The position numbers and the translations under genes are program-made. From Bacillota bacterium (GTDB lineage Bacteria > Bacillota > Bacilli > Paenibacillales > Paenibacillaceae), in assembly GCA_023433615.1 (NCBI GenBank), contig JAEZCJ010000037.1:1-45971 (forward strand): DNA of 45,971 nucleotides, in the 5' to 3' direction. Positions 32,053 to 40,145 of this stretch are shown here, one piece after another (position 1 is the first letter of the stretch; each line of letters starts with the position of its first letter). The notes under the pieces are model-generated. The model had not been told where the DNA came from and ran no database searches. It saw only the letters and a program-made list of their open reading frames with translations.

Positions 32053-34686
32053 ATGAAAGCAAGTGAAATCCGTTCCAAGTGGCTCGCATTCTTCGAAAGT
32101 AAAGGCCACAATATCGAGCCGAGCGCGTCGCTCGTGCCGCATAACGATCCGTCCCTCTTATGGATCAACGCCGGGATGGCGCCGCTCAAGGCGTACTTCG
32201 ACGGCCGGGTGAAGCCTGCCAACCCGCGGATCGCCAATTCGCAGAAGTGCATCCGAACGAACGATATCGAGAATGTCGGCAAGACGCGCAGGCACCATAC
32301 CTTCTTCGAGATGCTGGGCAATTTCTCGATCGGCGATTATTTCAAGGAAGAAGCGATCACGTGGGCATGGGAGTTCCTGACAAGCCCGGAGTGGATCGGC
32401 TTCGACAAGGAGAGGCTGTCGGTTACGGTACACCCTGACGATCAAGAGGCTTACGACTTCTGGCATCAGAAGATGGGGCTGCCAGAGGATCATATCGTGA
32501 AGCTTGCGGACAACTTCTGGGATATCGGCGAAGGACCTTGCGGACCGTGCACGGAGATTTTCTATGACCGCGGCGAGCGCTATGGCGATCTGTCCGACCC
32601 GGAATGCTTCCCGGGCGGCGAGAACGAGCGCTTCCTCGAGGTGTGGAACCTCGTATTCTCGCAGTACAACCATAACAAGGACGGCAGCTACACGCCGCTT
32701 CCGAACAAAAATATCGATACCGGCGCAGGGCTGGAACGTTTTGCATCCATTCTGCAGGACGTGGACTCGAACTTCGACACGGACTTGTTCCGTCCGATCA
32801 TCGACCGTACTTGCGAGATCGCTGGCGTGCAGTACCATGTCAATGAGGATACCGACGTCGCGCTTAAGGTTATTGCCGACCATATTCGGACAGTAGCATT
32901 CTCCGTCGGCGACGGCGTTCTGCCGTCGAACGAAGGACGCGGGTACGTCATTCGGCGATTGCTGCGCCGTGCCGTGCGATACGGGAAGAAGCTCGGTATC
33001 GACCGGCCGTTCCTGCATGGATTGACAGCGGTCGTCGGCGACGTGATGGGCGTCTATTATCCGGAAGTCGTGGAGAAGCGCGAGTTCATCGAGCGCGTCA
33101 TTCGCACGGAAGAGGAGCGGTTCCACGAGACGCTGTCTGACGGCCTGGCCATCTTATCGGAGCTGGCGAACGGCGCCCGCAAGGACGGTCGCAACGCGAT
33201 CGGCGGCGAGGATGCGTTCAAGCTGTACGACACGTACGGTTTCCCGTTCGACCTGACGGAGGACTACGCGTCCGAGCATGGGCTGACGGTCGACCGCGAA
33301 GGCTTCGACGCCGCGATGGAAGCGCAGCGCGAGCGCGCGCGCTCCGCGCGCCAGGACAGCGGCAGCATGAAGGTGCAAGGCGGACCGCTCGGCGAGTATA
33401 CCGAAGCCAGCGCATTCGTCGGGTATGACGAGCTGGCCGTGCAAGCGAAGGTGGCGGCTATATTCGCAGACGATCAGGCAGTCGAAGAAGCAGGCGAGGG
33501 CAGCGAATGTCTCGTCATCCTGGATCGCACGCCGTTCTACGCGGAGAGCGGGGGGCAAGTCAGCGACCAAGGCGAGCTGTCAAGCAGTACCGTGCGCGCC
33601 GAAGTGAAGGATATGTCGAAGGCGCCGCTCGGTCAGCACGTGCACCACGTAACGGTAGCTGCCGGCACGCTGAAGGTCGGCGACGCGGTCGACGCGATCG
33701 TGTCACGGCCGCAGCGGGAAGACATTATCAAGAACCATACCGCTACGCATCTGCTGCATAAGGCGCTGAAGGAAGTGCTCGGCGGCCATGTCAATCAGGC
33801 AGGCTCGTTAGTCGAGCCGGACCGGCTGCGGTTCGACTTCTCGCATTTCGGGGCCGTTACGCAGGAGGAGCTTGCAGAAGTCGAGCGCCGCGTGAACGAG
33901 CAGATCTGGAAGGGCACGACGCTGAACGTCGAGCTGAAGTCGCTGACGGAAGCCAAGGCGATGGGCGCGATGGCGCTGTTCGGCGAGAAATACGGCGATA
34001 CGGTGCGCGTCGTTCAAGTCGGCGACTACAGCCTCGAGCTGTGCGGCGGCTGCCACGTGACGAATACGGCTCAGATCGGCCTGTTCAAGCTGCTGGGCGA
34101 GAGCGGAATCGGCTCCGGCGTGCGGCGGATCGAAGCGGTTACCGGCCGTCATGCATATGCTTATATGGACGGTCAGATCGAGGTTCTGAAACAAGCGGCC
34201 GGGCTGCTGAAGTCGAACGTGGCGGACGTGCCGAAACGGATCGACGCCCTGTACGCGCAAGTCAAGGAGCTGTCGCGCGAGAACGAATCGCTCTCGGCGA
34301 AGCTCGGCCGGATCGAAGCGGGCTCGCTCGAGTCGCAGGCCAAATCGGTGGGCGGCGTTACGCTCCTCGCCGCATCGGTAGCTGCCGGCAGCATGGATGC
34401 GCTGCGCGGCATTGCCGATGAGCTGAAGGGCAAGCTTGGCTCCGCGGTGCTCGTCCTTGGCGCGGTCGAAGGCGAGAAAGTCAACTTGGTCGTCAGCGTC
34501 TCGCAGGAACTCGTGAAGCAAGGCTTCCATGCCGGCAAGCTGATCAAGGAAATCGCAGCGGTATGCGGCGGGGGCGGCGGCGGACGTCCGGACATGGCGC
34601 AAGCGGGCGGCAAAGACCCGTCCAAGCTGAATGAAGCGCTGCAACTTGCAGAGGAACTGGTTCTAACCCAGTCAAATGTGATATAG
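32053..34686 (+). CDS. alaS: Alanyl-tRNA synthetase
   Basis: 877 residues. Class II core (about 1-440, with WINAGMAPLK, RHHTFFEMLGNFSIGDYF and GAGLERFASILQ), editing domain removing Ser/Gly from tRNA-Ala (zinc ligands in HTATHLLHKAL and CGGCHV), then coiled-coil and C-Ala domain ending in a glycine run, GGGGGGRPDMAQAGG. ATG at 32053 with TTGGAGG 9 nt upstream; an in-frame ATG at 32002 lies in the terminator and is rejected. Confidence 0.97.
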   Translation: MKASEIRSKWLAFFESKGHNIEPSASLVPHNDPSLLWINAGMAPLKAYFDGRVKPANPRIANSQKCIRTNDIENVGKTRRHHTFFEMLGNFSIGDYFKEEAITWAWEFLTSPEWIGFDKERLSVTVHPDDQEAYDFWHQKMGLPEDHIVKLADNFWDIGEGPCGPCTEIFYDRGERYGDLSDPECFPGGENERFLEVWNLVFSQYNHNKDGSYTPLPNKNIDTGAGLERFASILQDVDSNFDTDLFRPIIDRTCEIAGVQYHVNEDTDVALKVIADHIRTVAFSVGDGVLPSNEGRGYVIRRLLRRAVRYGKKLGIDRPFLHGLTAVVGDVMGVYYPEVVEKREFIERVIRTEEERFHETLSDGLAILSELANGARKDGRNAIGGEDAFKLYDTYGFPFDLTEDYASEHGLTVDREGFDAAMEAQRERARSARQDSGSMKVQGGPLGEYTEASAFVGYDELAVQAKVAAIFADDQAVEEAGEGSECLVILDRTPFYAESGGQVSDQGELSSSTVRAEVKDMSKAPLGQHVHHVTVAAGTLKVGDAVDAIVSRPQREDIIKNHTATHLLHKALKEVLGGHVNQAGSLVEPDRLRFDFSHFGAVTQEELAEVERRVNEQIWKGTTLNVELKSLTEAKAMGAMALFGEKYGDTVRVVQVGDYSLELCGGCHVTNTAQIGLFKLLGESGIGSGVRRIEAVTGRHAYAYMDGQIEVLKQAAGLLKSNVADVPKRIDALYAQVKELSRENESLSAKLGRIEAGSLESQAKSVGGVTLLAASVAAGSMDALRGIADELKGKLGSAVLVLGAVEGEKVNLVVSVSQELVKQGFHAGKLIKEIAAVCGGGGGGRPDMAQAGGKDPSKLNEALQLAEELVLTQSNVI

Positions 34687-34711
34687 TGGAAATGTACACT
34701 TGATTGGCCAC

Positions 34712-34854
34712 TTGTGATCACGAAGCATTCCAAGAAGCATATTCGACATCGAATCTTGAACGCTGGCGATATTTCCGGTGCTCGCGTAAGTTTGCCTACG
34801 CTCCGCTCCTCAATATCTACCATCGTCCAACCTTCTTGGTGCTGACAAGCGGCC
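34712..34854 (+). repeat. Structured intergenic repeat, copy 3 (best full-length copy)
   Basis: Termini TTGTGATCACGAAG and GCTGACAAGCGGCC; outer stem CCAAGAAG (34730-34737) / CTTCTTGG plus AGCA/TGCT. Hairpin ATTCGA/TCGAAT leads into the core. Central stem GATATT (34768-34773) / AATATC (34812-34817). Inner hairpin GCGTA (34784-34788) / TACGC (34797-34801). It fills the alaS-ireB gap in gene orientation. Confidence 0.9.
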
Positions 34855-34906
34855 TCTACGAAGAAAGACTGTAAGCAATGCTTGACCCGAAAGGTAGGTG
34901 CTGGCG

Positions 34907-35167
34907 ATGAGTTCCATGGACAAGACGATGAAATTCAAGGTAAAAGCGGACGAAATGGAGACATCATCCCAAGACATTTTGCTATCGGTATACGATGCGC
35001 TGGTCGAGAAGGAATACAATCCAATCAACCAGATCGTCGGATACCTGCTGTCGGGGGATCCCGCCTACATTCCGAGGCACAATAACGCTCGGAGCTTGAT
35101 CCGCAAGAAGGAACGGGATGAACTAATCGAAGAGCTTGTCCGGTATTATCTGAGTCAGCACAGATAA
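34907..35167 (+). CDS. ireB: IreB family regulatory phosphoprotein (YrzL, UPF0297)
   Basis: 86 residues, highly conserved. MDKTMKFKVKADEMET resembles the N-terminus phosphorylated by the IreK/PrkC kinase in Enterococcus, where IreB dampens cephalosporin resistance. The central PINQIVGYLLSGDPAYIPRH is the family signature. Start at ATG 34907 (GG-rich SD about 8 nt upstream) by similarity. It heads the ireB-ruvX-DUF1292 cluster found across Firmicutes. Confidence 0.95.
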   Translation: MSSMDKTMKFKVKADEMETSSQDILLSVYDALVEKEYNPINQIVGYLLSGDPAYIPRHNNARSLIRKKERDELIEELVRYYLSQHR

Positions 35168-35254
35168 GCGGCATCCCACGATTGGCTCTGCCTTGCCGAG
35201 ACCGCCTCAAGAAGCGGACGACCAGGCAGACAAGAAGAAAAGAGGACGCTGACC

Positions 35255-35671
35255 ATGCGATTGTTGGGACTGGATTACGGCGACCGCCGAATCGGCGTTG
35301 CCGTAAGCGATGCATTCGGATGGACCGCACAAGGCGTCGGCGTTGTCGAGAAGCGGCGGGACGGCGGAGAAGTAGACGCCATATCCGCGCTTGTCCGCGA
35401 GCACGAGGTGACCGAGATCGTCGTCGGGCTTCCGAAGAACATGAACGGAAGCATCGGGCCGCGTGGCGAAATTTGCATCGCATTTGCGCAAACCTTGCGC
35501 GAGAAACTAAACTTACCTGTTCACCTGTGGGACGAACGGCTGACCACCGTATCCGCGGAGCGTACGCTGCTCGAGGCGGACATCAGCCGGAAGAAGAGGA
35601 AGCAAGTGGTGGACAAAATGGCGGCAGCGCTCATTTTGCAAAATTATCTCGACTCTAAAACGAAAAGGTGA
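35255..35671 (+). CDS. ruvX: Holliday junction resolvase-like protein RuvX/YqgF
   Basis: 138 residues, RNase H-like fold. LGLDYGDRRIGVAVSD supplies the first catalytic Asp; VVGLPKNMNGSIGPRG and WDERLTTVSAER follow, with a C-terminal Asp in VVDKMAAALIL. Members are implicated in 16S rRNA 5'-end processing and/or junction resolution. SD AAAGAGGA about 9 nt upstream of the ATG. Confidence 0.95.
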   Translation: MRLLGLDYGDRRIGVAVSDAFGWTAQGVGVVEKRRDGGEVDAISALVREHEVTEIVVGLPKNMNGSIGPRGEICIAFAQTLREKLNLPVHLWDERLTTVSAERTLLEADISRKKRKQVVDKMAAALILQNYLDSKTKR

Positions 35672-35679
35672 GGGTAACG

Positions 35680-35976
35680 ATGACAAAGGACGACATGCAG
35701 TTCGAAGAACCGGAAATTATCTACATTCCGGACGAGGACGGAAACGAAGAAGAATTCGAGGTCATTATGAAGTTCGAGGTAGACGATTCCGACCAAAAAT
35801 ATATGATGGTCGTGCCTTGCAGCGTTGAAGACGAGGAAACCGATGAGGTGTACGCGTTCCGATACGAAGAAGACGGCGACGACCTGAAGCTCTTCACGAT
35901 CGAAGACGAGGAAGAATGGAACATGGTCGAGGAGACGTTCAACACGCTGCTCGGCGAGATGGAGAACAACGACTAA
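35680..35976 (+). CDS. DUF1292 protein (YrzB-like)
   Basis: 98 residues, strongly acidic, DUF1292: IIYIPDEDGNEEEFEVIMKFEVD, then VYAFRYEEDGDDLKLFTIEDEEEWNMVEETFNTLL. Always found in the ireB-ruvX cluster; function unknown. ATG at 35680 has GAGGG 6 nt upstream; the GTG at 35668 overlaps the ruvX stop and is less likely. Its stop overlaps the start of the next gene. Confidence 0.92.
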   Translation: MTKDDMQFEEPEIIYIPDEDGNEEEFEVIMKFEVDDSDQKYMMVVPCSVEDEETDEVYAFRYEEDGDDLKLFTIEDEEEWNMVEETFNTLLGEMENND

Positions 35977-36296
35977 TGCCGCAAGAACCGACAAGCTATG
36001 GCCCGGTTCGGCTGACCCGGCTTAAGGAGCAGTTCGGGCAGGAGATCGAGCTCATCTCGGATGACGGCAGCTCGGAGAGCTTCCGAATTCTCGCAGAGTA
36101 CAGCCTGAACGGATGCGACTATGCCGCGCTGCAGACGCCGGCCATGCGCAAGGAAGACGAGATCGCCTTCTTCCGCGTATCTGCTGACTCCGACGGAACG
36201 CTCGGACTGTCCTCGATCGACGACGAGGACGAATGGGAGACCGCGGCCGAAGGGTACGACGAGCTGTTGTTCGACGAGAGCAGCAAGAAGGAATAG
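35976..36296 (+). CDS. Second DUF1292-type protein
   Basis: 106 residues, acidic. The TAATG overlap with the previous stop implies translational coupling. The layout repeats that of the upstream gene (IELISDDGSSESFRILAEYSLNGCDYAALQTP ... IDDEDEWETAAEGYDELL shortened), so it is a diverged tandem paralogue. Its N-terminal segment TRLKEQFGQEIEL differs. No function known. Confidence 0.78.
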   Translation: MPQEPTSYGPVRLTRLKEQFGQEIELISDDGSSESFRILAEYSLNGCDYAALQTPAMRKEDEIAFFRVSADSDGTLGLSSIDDEDEWETAAEGYDELLFDESSKKE

Positions 36297-36390
36297 CGAT
36301 GCGCTCGAATGGGCGCGGCATATATGGAACGAGAGGGGCGGGACATCCCGTCCCTTACCGTTGTTGAGACAGGAGGCGCAGGGTACGATT

Positions 36391-37518
36391 ATGTCAGATC
36401 GCACGCAAGCGGAACAATCGAGCAGGCTGATTGAGGACAAGCCAAGCGCGAGCAGCCGCATTACATTATGGGTGGTGCTTACCCTCTTGGGCCTAATGTT
36501 GGCCGGAGCGGGCGGCATCGCCTTGTTTGTGTGGAACGGGCTCAAGCCGGCACCGGCGGGAGAAGCGGTCCGCATCGAAATTCCGAGCGGCACGTCGCCG
36601 TTCGAGGTCGCGGAGCTGCTCGAAGGCAGCGGCGTCATTCGCAACGCATTCATCTTCAAGTATTACTTGCGGTACCATAACGAAGGGCCGCGTTTTCAAG
36701 CGGGGACGTATGATTTCACGCCGGGGACAGAGCTGGATGCCGTCATCGCGCAGCTGAACGAAGGGCGTACCGTGAAGGCGGAGACGTTCCGCTACACGAT
36801 TCCGGAAGGATACACCGTTCTGCAAATCGCGGAGAAGCTGAGCAGCGAAGGCTTGGTGGACAAGGACGCCTTCCTAGCGCTGGCCGAATCCGAAGCGGCC
36901 GCACACTGGTCGCAGTCTGCTGCGTCCATTCCCGAACGCGACGATATTCGTCACCGGCTGGAAGGGTATCTTTTCCCGGAGACGTACGAGCTTGCGGTCC
37001 GAAGCACGGCCGAAGACATCCTGAAGCGAATGATGACCGAGCTTGACAATCGCCTGGCCAAGCTGCCGGAGGGTTGGGAAGAGACGCTCGGCGAATCCGG
37101 GCTGACCTGGCATGAGATTATGACGATCGCTTCGCTGGTCGAGCGGGAAGTCGTCGCAGACGAAGAGCGCGCGCTCGTGGCGGGCGTCATCTACAACCGC
37201 ATGAAGGAACAAATGCCGCTGCAGATCGATGCTACGGTGCAATACGCGCTCGATAAGCCGAAGGAGCGGCTGCTGGAGAAGGATCTCCAGATCGACAGCC
37301 CCTATAATACGTATCAGATTCCGGGACTGCCGCCCGGGCCGATCGCGAGCCCGAGTCTCTCCTCGATCGAGGCGGCGCTGTTCCCGGAAGCCAGCGAGTA
37401 TCTGTATTACGTCACGAAAAAAGACGGCACGCAGACCCATCTCTTCGCGAAGACGTACAAGGAGCATCTGCGCAATATCGAAGCGAGCAAGCGCACGGCC
37501 AAGGAGGGCAATGGATAA
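36391..37518 (+). CDS. mltG: Endolytic murein transglycosylase MltG (YceG/YrrL)
   Basis: 375 residues. Cleaves nascent glycan strands at the membrane and works with elongation PBPs. A cytosolic N-terminus (~28 aa) and one helix (about 29-52) precede the LysM-like and catalytic YceG domain. The catalytic Glu is Glu251 in IASLVEREV, followed by VAGVIYNRM and the substrate groove IPGLPPGPIASPSL. The ATG at 36391 is favoured by similarity; AGGAGG lies 14 nt and AGGG 8 nt upstream. trhP1 starts immediately after its stop. Confidence 0.95.
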   Translation: MSDRTQAEQSSRLIEDKPSASSRITLWVVLTLLGLMLAGAGGIALFVWNGLKPAPAGEAVRIEIPSGTSPFEVAELLEGSGVIRNAFIFKYYLRYHNEGPRFQAGTYDFTPGTELDAVIAQLNEGRTVKAETFRYTIPEGYTVLQIAEKLSSEGLVDKDAFLALAESEAAAHWSQSAASIPERDDIRHRLEGYLFPETYELAVRSTAEDILKRMMTELDNRLAKLPEGWEETLGESGLTWHEIMTIASLVEREVVADEERALVAGVIYNRMKEQMPLQIDATVQYALDKPKERLLEKDLQIDSPYNTYQIPGLPPGPIASPSLSSIEAALFPEASEYLYYVTKKDGTQTHLFAKTYKEHLRNIEASKRTAKEGNG

Positions 37519-38484
37519 GTGACGAGCAATTCTACAAAAGCCGAGCTGCTGTGCACCGCCTCCTCGCTGGAAGAGCTAAGCCTGTTGATGGATGCAGGCG
37601 CGGATGCATTCATCGTCGGCGAGACGGCATTCGCGGCGCGGATGGCAGGGGAGTTCGGCATCGAGGCGATACGCGAGGCAGTCTCCTTGGCGAAGCCGCG
37701 CGGCGTCCGTATCTACGCAGCGGTCAATAACTTGATCGACAATGCTACGCTTCCGAGGCTGCCGGAATATATTCGGTCGTTGGCGCATGCAGGCGTCGAC
37801 GCCGTCGTATTCGGCGATCCGGCCGTGCTCATGGCGGTGCGCGGCGATGCGCCGGGGCTCGGCCTGCATTGGAATACGGAGATGACGTCGACCAACTATG
37901 CGACCGCTAACTATTGGGGCAGACGAGGCGCGACGCGCGTCGTGCTGGCAAGAGAGCTCAATCTCGAGCAAATTCTGGCCTTCAAGGCGAATTGCGAGAT
38001 CGAAGTTCAGGTGCAAGTGCACGGCATGACGAACATTTATCATTCCAAACGCAGTCTGGTGCACAGCTATCTCGATCATCAGCAGAAATCGGGCATGCAA
38101 ACTGAGCTTCTTGGCGGTACCGGAGAAGCAGCGGGGCGGGATCGGGGCATGTACCTGGTCGAGGCCGAGCGTCCGGGCGAGCGCTACCCGATCTATGAGG
38201 ATGCCGACGGGACGCATATTATGAGCGCGGATGACATTTGCATGCTGGAGGGCTTGCACGAGCTGCTCGAAGGCGGCGTCGACGCGATCAAGATCGAAGG
38301 GCTGCTGAAGCCGGCCGCCTATAATGAAGCCGTCGTACGCGCCTATCGCCAAGCGATCGATGCGTATTACGCCGATCCGGCAGGCTACGCGTTCCGAGAC
38401 GAATGGCTCGAACCGATCCAAGCGCTGCAAGATCCGCATCGCGAACTAACCTTCGGTTTCTTCTACAAGGAACAGGTTTACTGA
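37519..38484 (+). CDS. U32-family tRNA hydroxylation protein TrhP1-like (YrrN)
   Basis: 321 residues, 'peptidase U32' fold. It matches B. subtilis YrrN, one of two U32 proteins (TrhP1/TrhP2) needed for prephenate-dependent 5-hydroxyuridine at tRNA position 34. It contains LLMDAGADAFIVGE and GGVDAIKIEGLLKPAAYN. It lacks the four clustered Cys of iron-sulfur U32 enzymes: where the partner has CSSFSGRC it reads NIYHSKRSLVHSY. This fits a heteromeric role. The GTG directly abuts the mltG stop, with AAGGAGG 11 nt upstream. The methyltransferase trmR (yrrM), which precedes it in B. subtilis, is missing. Confidence 0.85.
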   Translation: MTSNSTKAELLCTASSLEELSLLMDAGADAFIVGETAFAARMAGEFGIEAIREAVSLAKPRGVRIYAAVNNLIDNATLPRLPEYIRSLAHAGVDAVVFGDPAVLMAVRGDAPGLGLHWNTEMTSTNYATANYWGRRGATRVVLARELNLEQILAFKANCEIEVQVQVHGMTNIYHSKRSLVHSYLDHQQKSGMQTELLGGTGEAAGRDRGMYLVEAERPGERYPIYEDADGTHIMSADDICMLEGLHELLEGGVDAIKIEGLLKPAAYNEAVVRAYRQAIDAYYADPAGYAFRDEWLEPIQALQDPHRELTFGFFYKEQVY

Positions 38485-38492
38485 GGTTCGCC

Positions 38493-38632
38493 TTTGATCA
38501 AGAAGTTTTTCGAGAAGCTTATTCGACTTCGAATCTTGAACGCTGGCGCAATTACCGGTGCTCACGTAGGAGCTGCCTACGCTCCGCTCCTCAATTGCTA
38601 CCATCGTCCAACCTTCTCGGTGCTGAAAGCCG
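38493..38632 (+). repeat. Structured intergenic repeat, copy 4 (inside the trhP1-trhP2 pair)
   Basis: Left terminus TTTGATCAAGAAG; outer stem CGAGAAG (38511-38517) / CTTCTCG (38613-38619). The core follows. Central stem GCAATT (38548-38553) / AATTGC (38593-38598). Inner hairpin CGTAGG (38565-38570) / CCTACG (38576-38581). It lies between two genes whose products act together and are usually cotranscribed, in gene orientation. Confidence 0.9.
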
Positions 38633-38661
38633 AACTTTAGAAAGTATTGGAGGTGCAATAG

Positions 38662-39918
38662 ATGGCTACGATGACAAAGCCGAAATGGCAGGGGAAGCGG
38701 CACCGACTGGCGAAGCCGGAGCTGCTGGCGCCTGCCGGCAGCCTGGAGAAACTCAAATTCGCCGTGCACTACGGAGCGGATGCCGTCTACATCGGCGGAC
38801 AGAAATACGGCTTGCGCTCGAACGCGGACAACTTCACCTTCAAGGAGATGAAGGAAGGCGTCGAATTCGCCGGCCGCTATGGGGCCAAAGTGTTCGTCGC
38901 CACGAACATCTACGCCCATAACGAGGATATCGCGGGATTGGAGGATTACCTGCGTTCCCTGCAAGAGGCGGGCATCGCGGCGATTATCGCGGCCGATCCG
39001 GTCATTATCGAGACGGCGCAGCGCGTCGCGCCGCGCTTAGAGGTGCATCTTAGCACGCAGCAGTCTACGCTGAATTGGCAGGCGGTCAAGTTCTGGAAGG
39101 ACGAGGGCTTGCCGCGCGTCGTGCTGGCACGCGAGACGAGCTTCGAGGAGATTGCCGAGATCAAATCGCATGTCGATATCGAGATCGAAGCCTTCATTCA
39201 CGGCGCCATGTGCTCCTCGTTCTCCGGCCGCTGCGTGTTGTCGAACCATTTTACCGATAGGGACTCGAATCGCGGGGGCTGCTGCCAATCCTGCCGGTGG
39301 AAATACGACCTGTTCGTCGACGAGGACGCGCCGGCGTTCGACGCGGAGGCCGACAAATTCACGATGGGCTCCAAGGATCTATGCATGATCGAGCATCTGC
39401 CCGAACTGATTGAGGTCGGCGTCGACAGCTTCAAGATCGAGGGCCGGATGAAGAGCCTGCATTACGTCGCCACGGTCGTGAATGTATACAGGCAGGCGAT
39501 CGACGCCTATATGGCGGATCCCGAAGGCTATGTCCTGAAGCCGGAATGGCTGGAGGAAATTCATAAGGCTGCGAATCGCCCGCTTAACACAGGGTTCTTC
39601 CTGGATACGCCGGGTGCGGAAGATCATATCTACGGGCCGGAGGATAAGCAGGCGCCTTATGATTTTGCCGGGGTCGTGATCGACTATGACGCAGCGAGCG
39701 GAATTGCGACGGTTCAGCAGCGGAATCATTTTCGCCCGGGGCAGGAAGTGGAGTTCGTCGGGCCGGAAGGCACCTTCTTCAAGCAGGCCGTGCAAGGATT
39801 GACGGATGAAGCGGGAACGCTGCTTGACGCAGCGCGGCACCCGCTGCAGCTCGTGAAGCTGCAGGTGGAACAACCGGTCCGCGCGATGGACATGATGCGC
39901 AAACGTACAGGAAAATAG
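38662..39918 (+). CDS. U32-family tRNA hydroxylation protein TrhP2-like (YrrO)
   Basis: 418 residues, the cysteine-bearing partner of the upstream gene. The putative [4Fe-4S] ligands are Cys184, Cys191, Cys207 (or 208) and Cys211 in CSSFSGRC...RGGCCQSCRW. The N-terminal ELLAPAGSLEKLKFAVHYGADAVY shortened motif and VDSFKIEGRMKS are standard U32. A C-terminal beta-barrel extension spans ~330-410. SD TTGGAGG about 9 nt upstream of the ATG. A terminator follows. Confidence 0.88.
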   Translation: MATMTKPKWQGKRHRLAKPELLAPAGSLEKLKFAVHYGADAVYIGGQKYGLRSNADNFTFKEMKEGVEFAGRYGAKVFVATNIYAHNEDIAGLEDYLRSLQEAGIAAIIAADPVIIETAQRVAPRLEVHLSTQQSTLNWQAVKFWKDEGLPRVVLARETSFEEIAEIKSHVDIEIEAFIHGAMCSSFSGRCVLSNHFTDRDSNRGGCCQSCRWKYDLFVDEDAPAFDAEADKFTMGSKDLCMIEHLPELIEVGVDSFKIEGRMKSLHYVATVVNVYRQAIDAYMADPEGYVLKPEWLEEIHKAANRPLNTGFFLDTPGAEDHIYGPEDKQAPYDFAGVVIDYDAASGIATVQQRNHFRPGQEVEFVGPEGTFFKQAVQGLTDEAGTLLDAARHPLQLVKLQVEQPVRAMDMMRKRTGK

Positions 39919-39950
39919 TCCCACTCCTGTAGTGATTACTTGTGGAAAAC

Positions 39951-39971
39951 GCCTCCTCGTGAGGCTTTTTT
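39951..39971 (+). terminator. Terminator after trhP2
   Basis: GCCTC (39951-39955) / GAGGC (39961-39965) with a five-base loop and six T. Confidence 0.85.
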
Positions 39972-39983
39972 CGTGTCGACCGT

Positions 39984-40011
39984 TAACGTCAAGCAGCATG
40001 ATGTCCGATAT
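39984..40011 (+). promoter_or_regulatory. Candidate sigma-D (motility) promoter for the chemoreceptor
   Basis: TAAC (39984-39987), 16-nt spacer, TCCGATAT (40004-40011), close to the B. subtilis consensus TAAA-N15-GCCGATAT. It lies 135 nt before a chemotaxis gene, where sigma-D control is expected. Confidence 0.5.
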
Positions 40012-40145
40012 AGAAGAGAGCGATAGAAATGTTGCGCGGCGACAGGAAATGTTGGAGGAATATGCAGAAAGCCGTCGAATAGGTTATAAGTCGCATTCGA
40101 ACATCATGAGTCGTGGACCAACAAACAATCAGGTGGTGGATCGCT

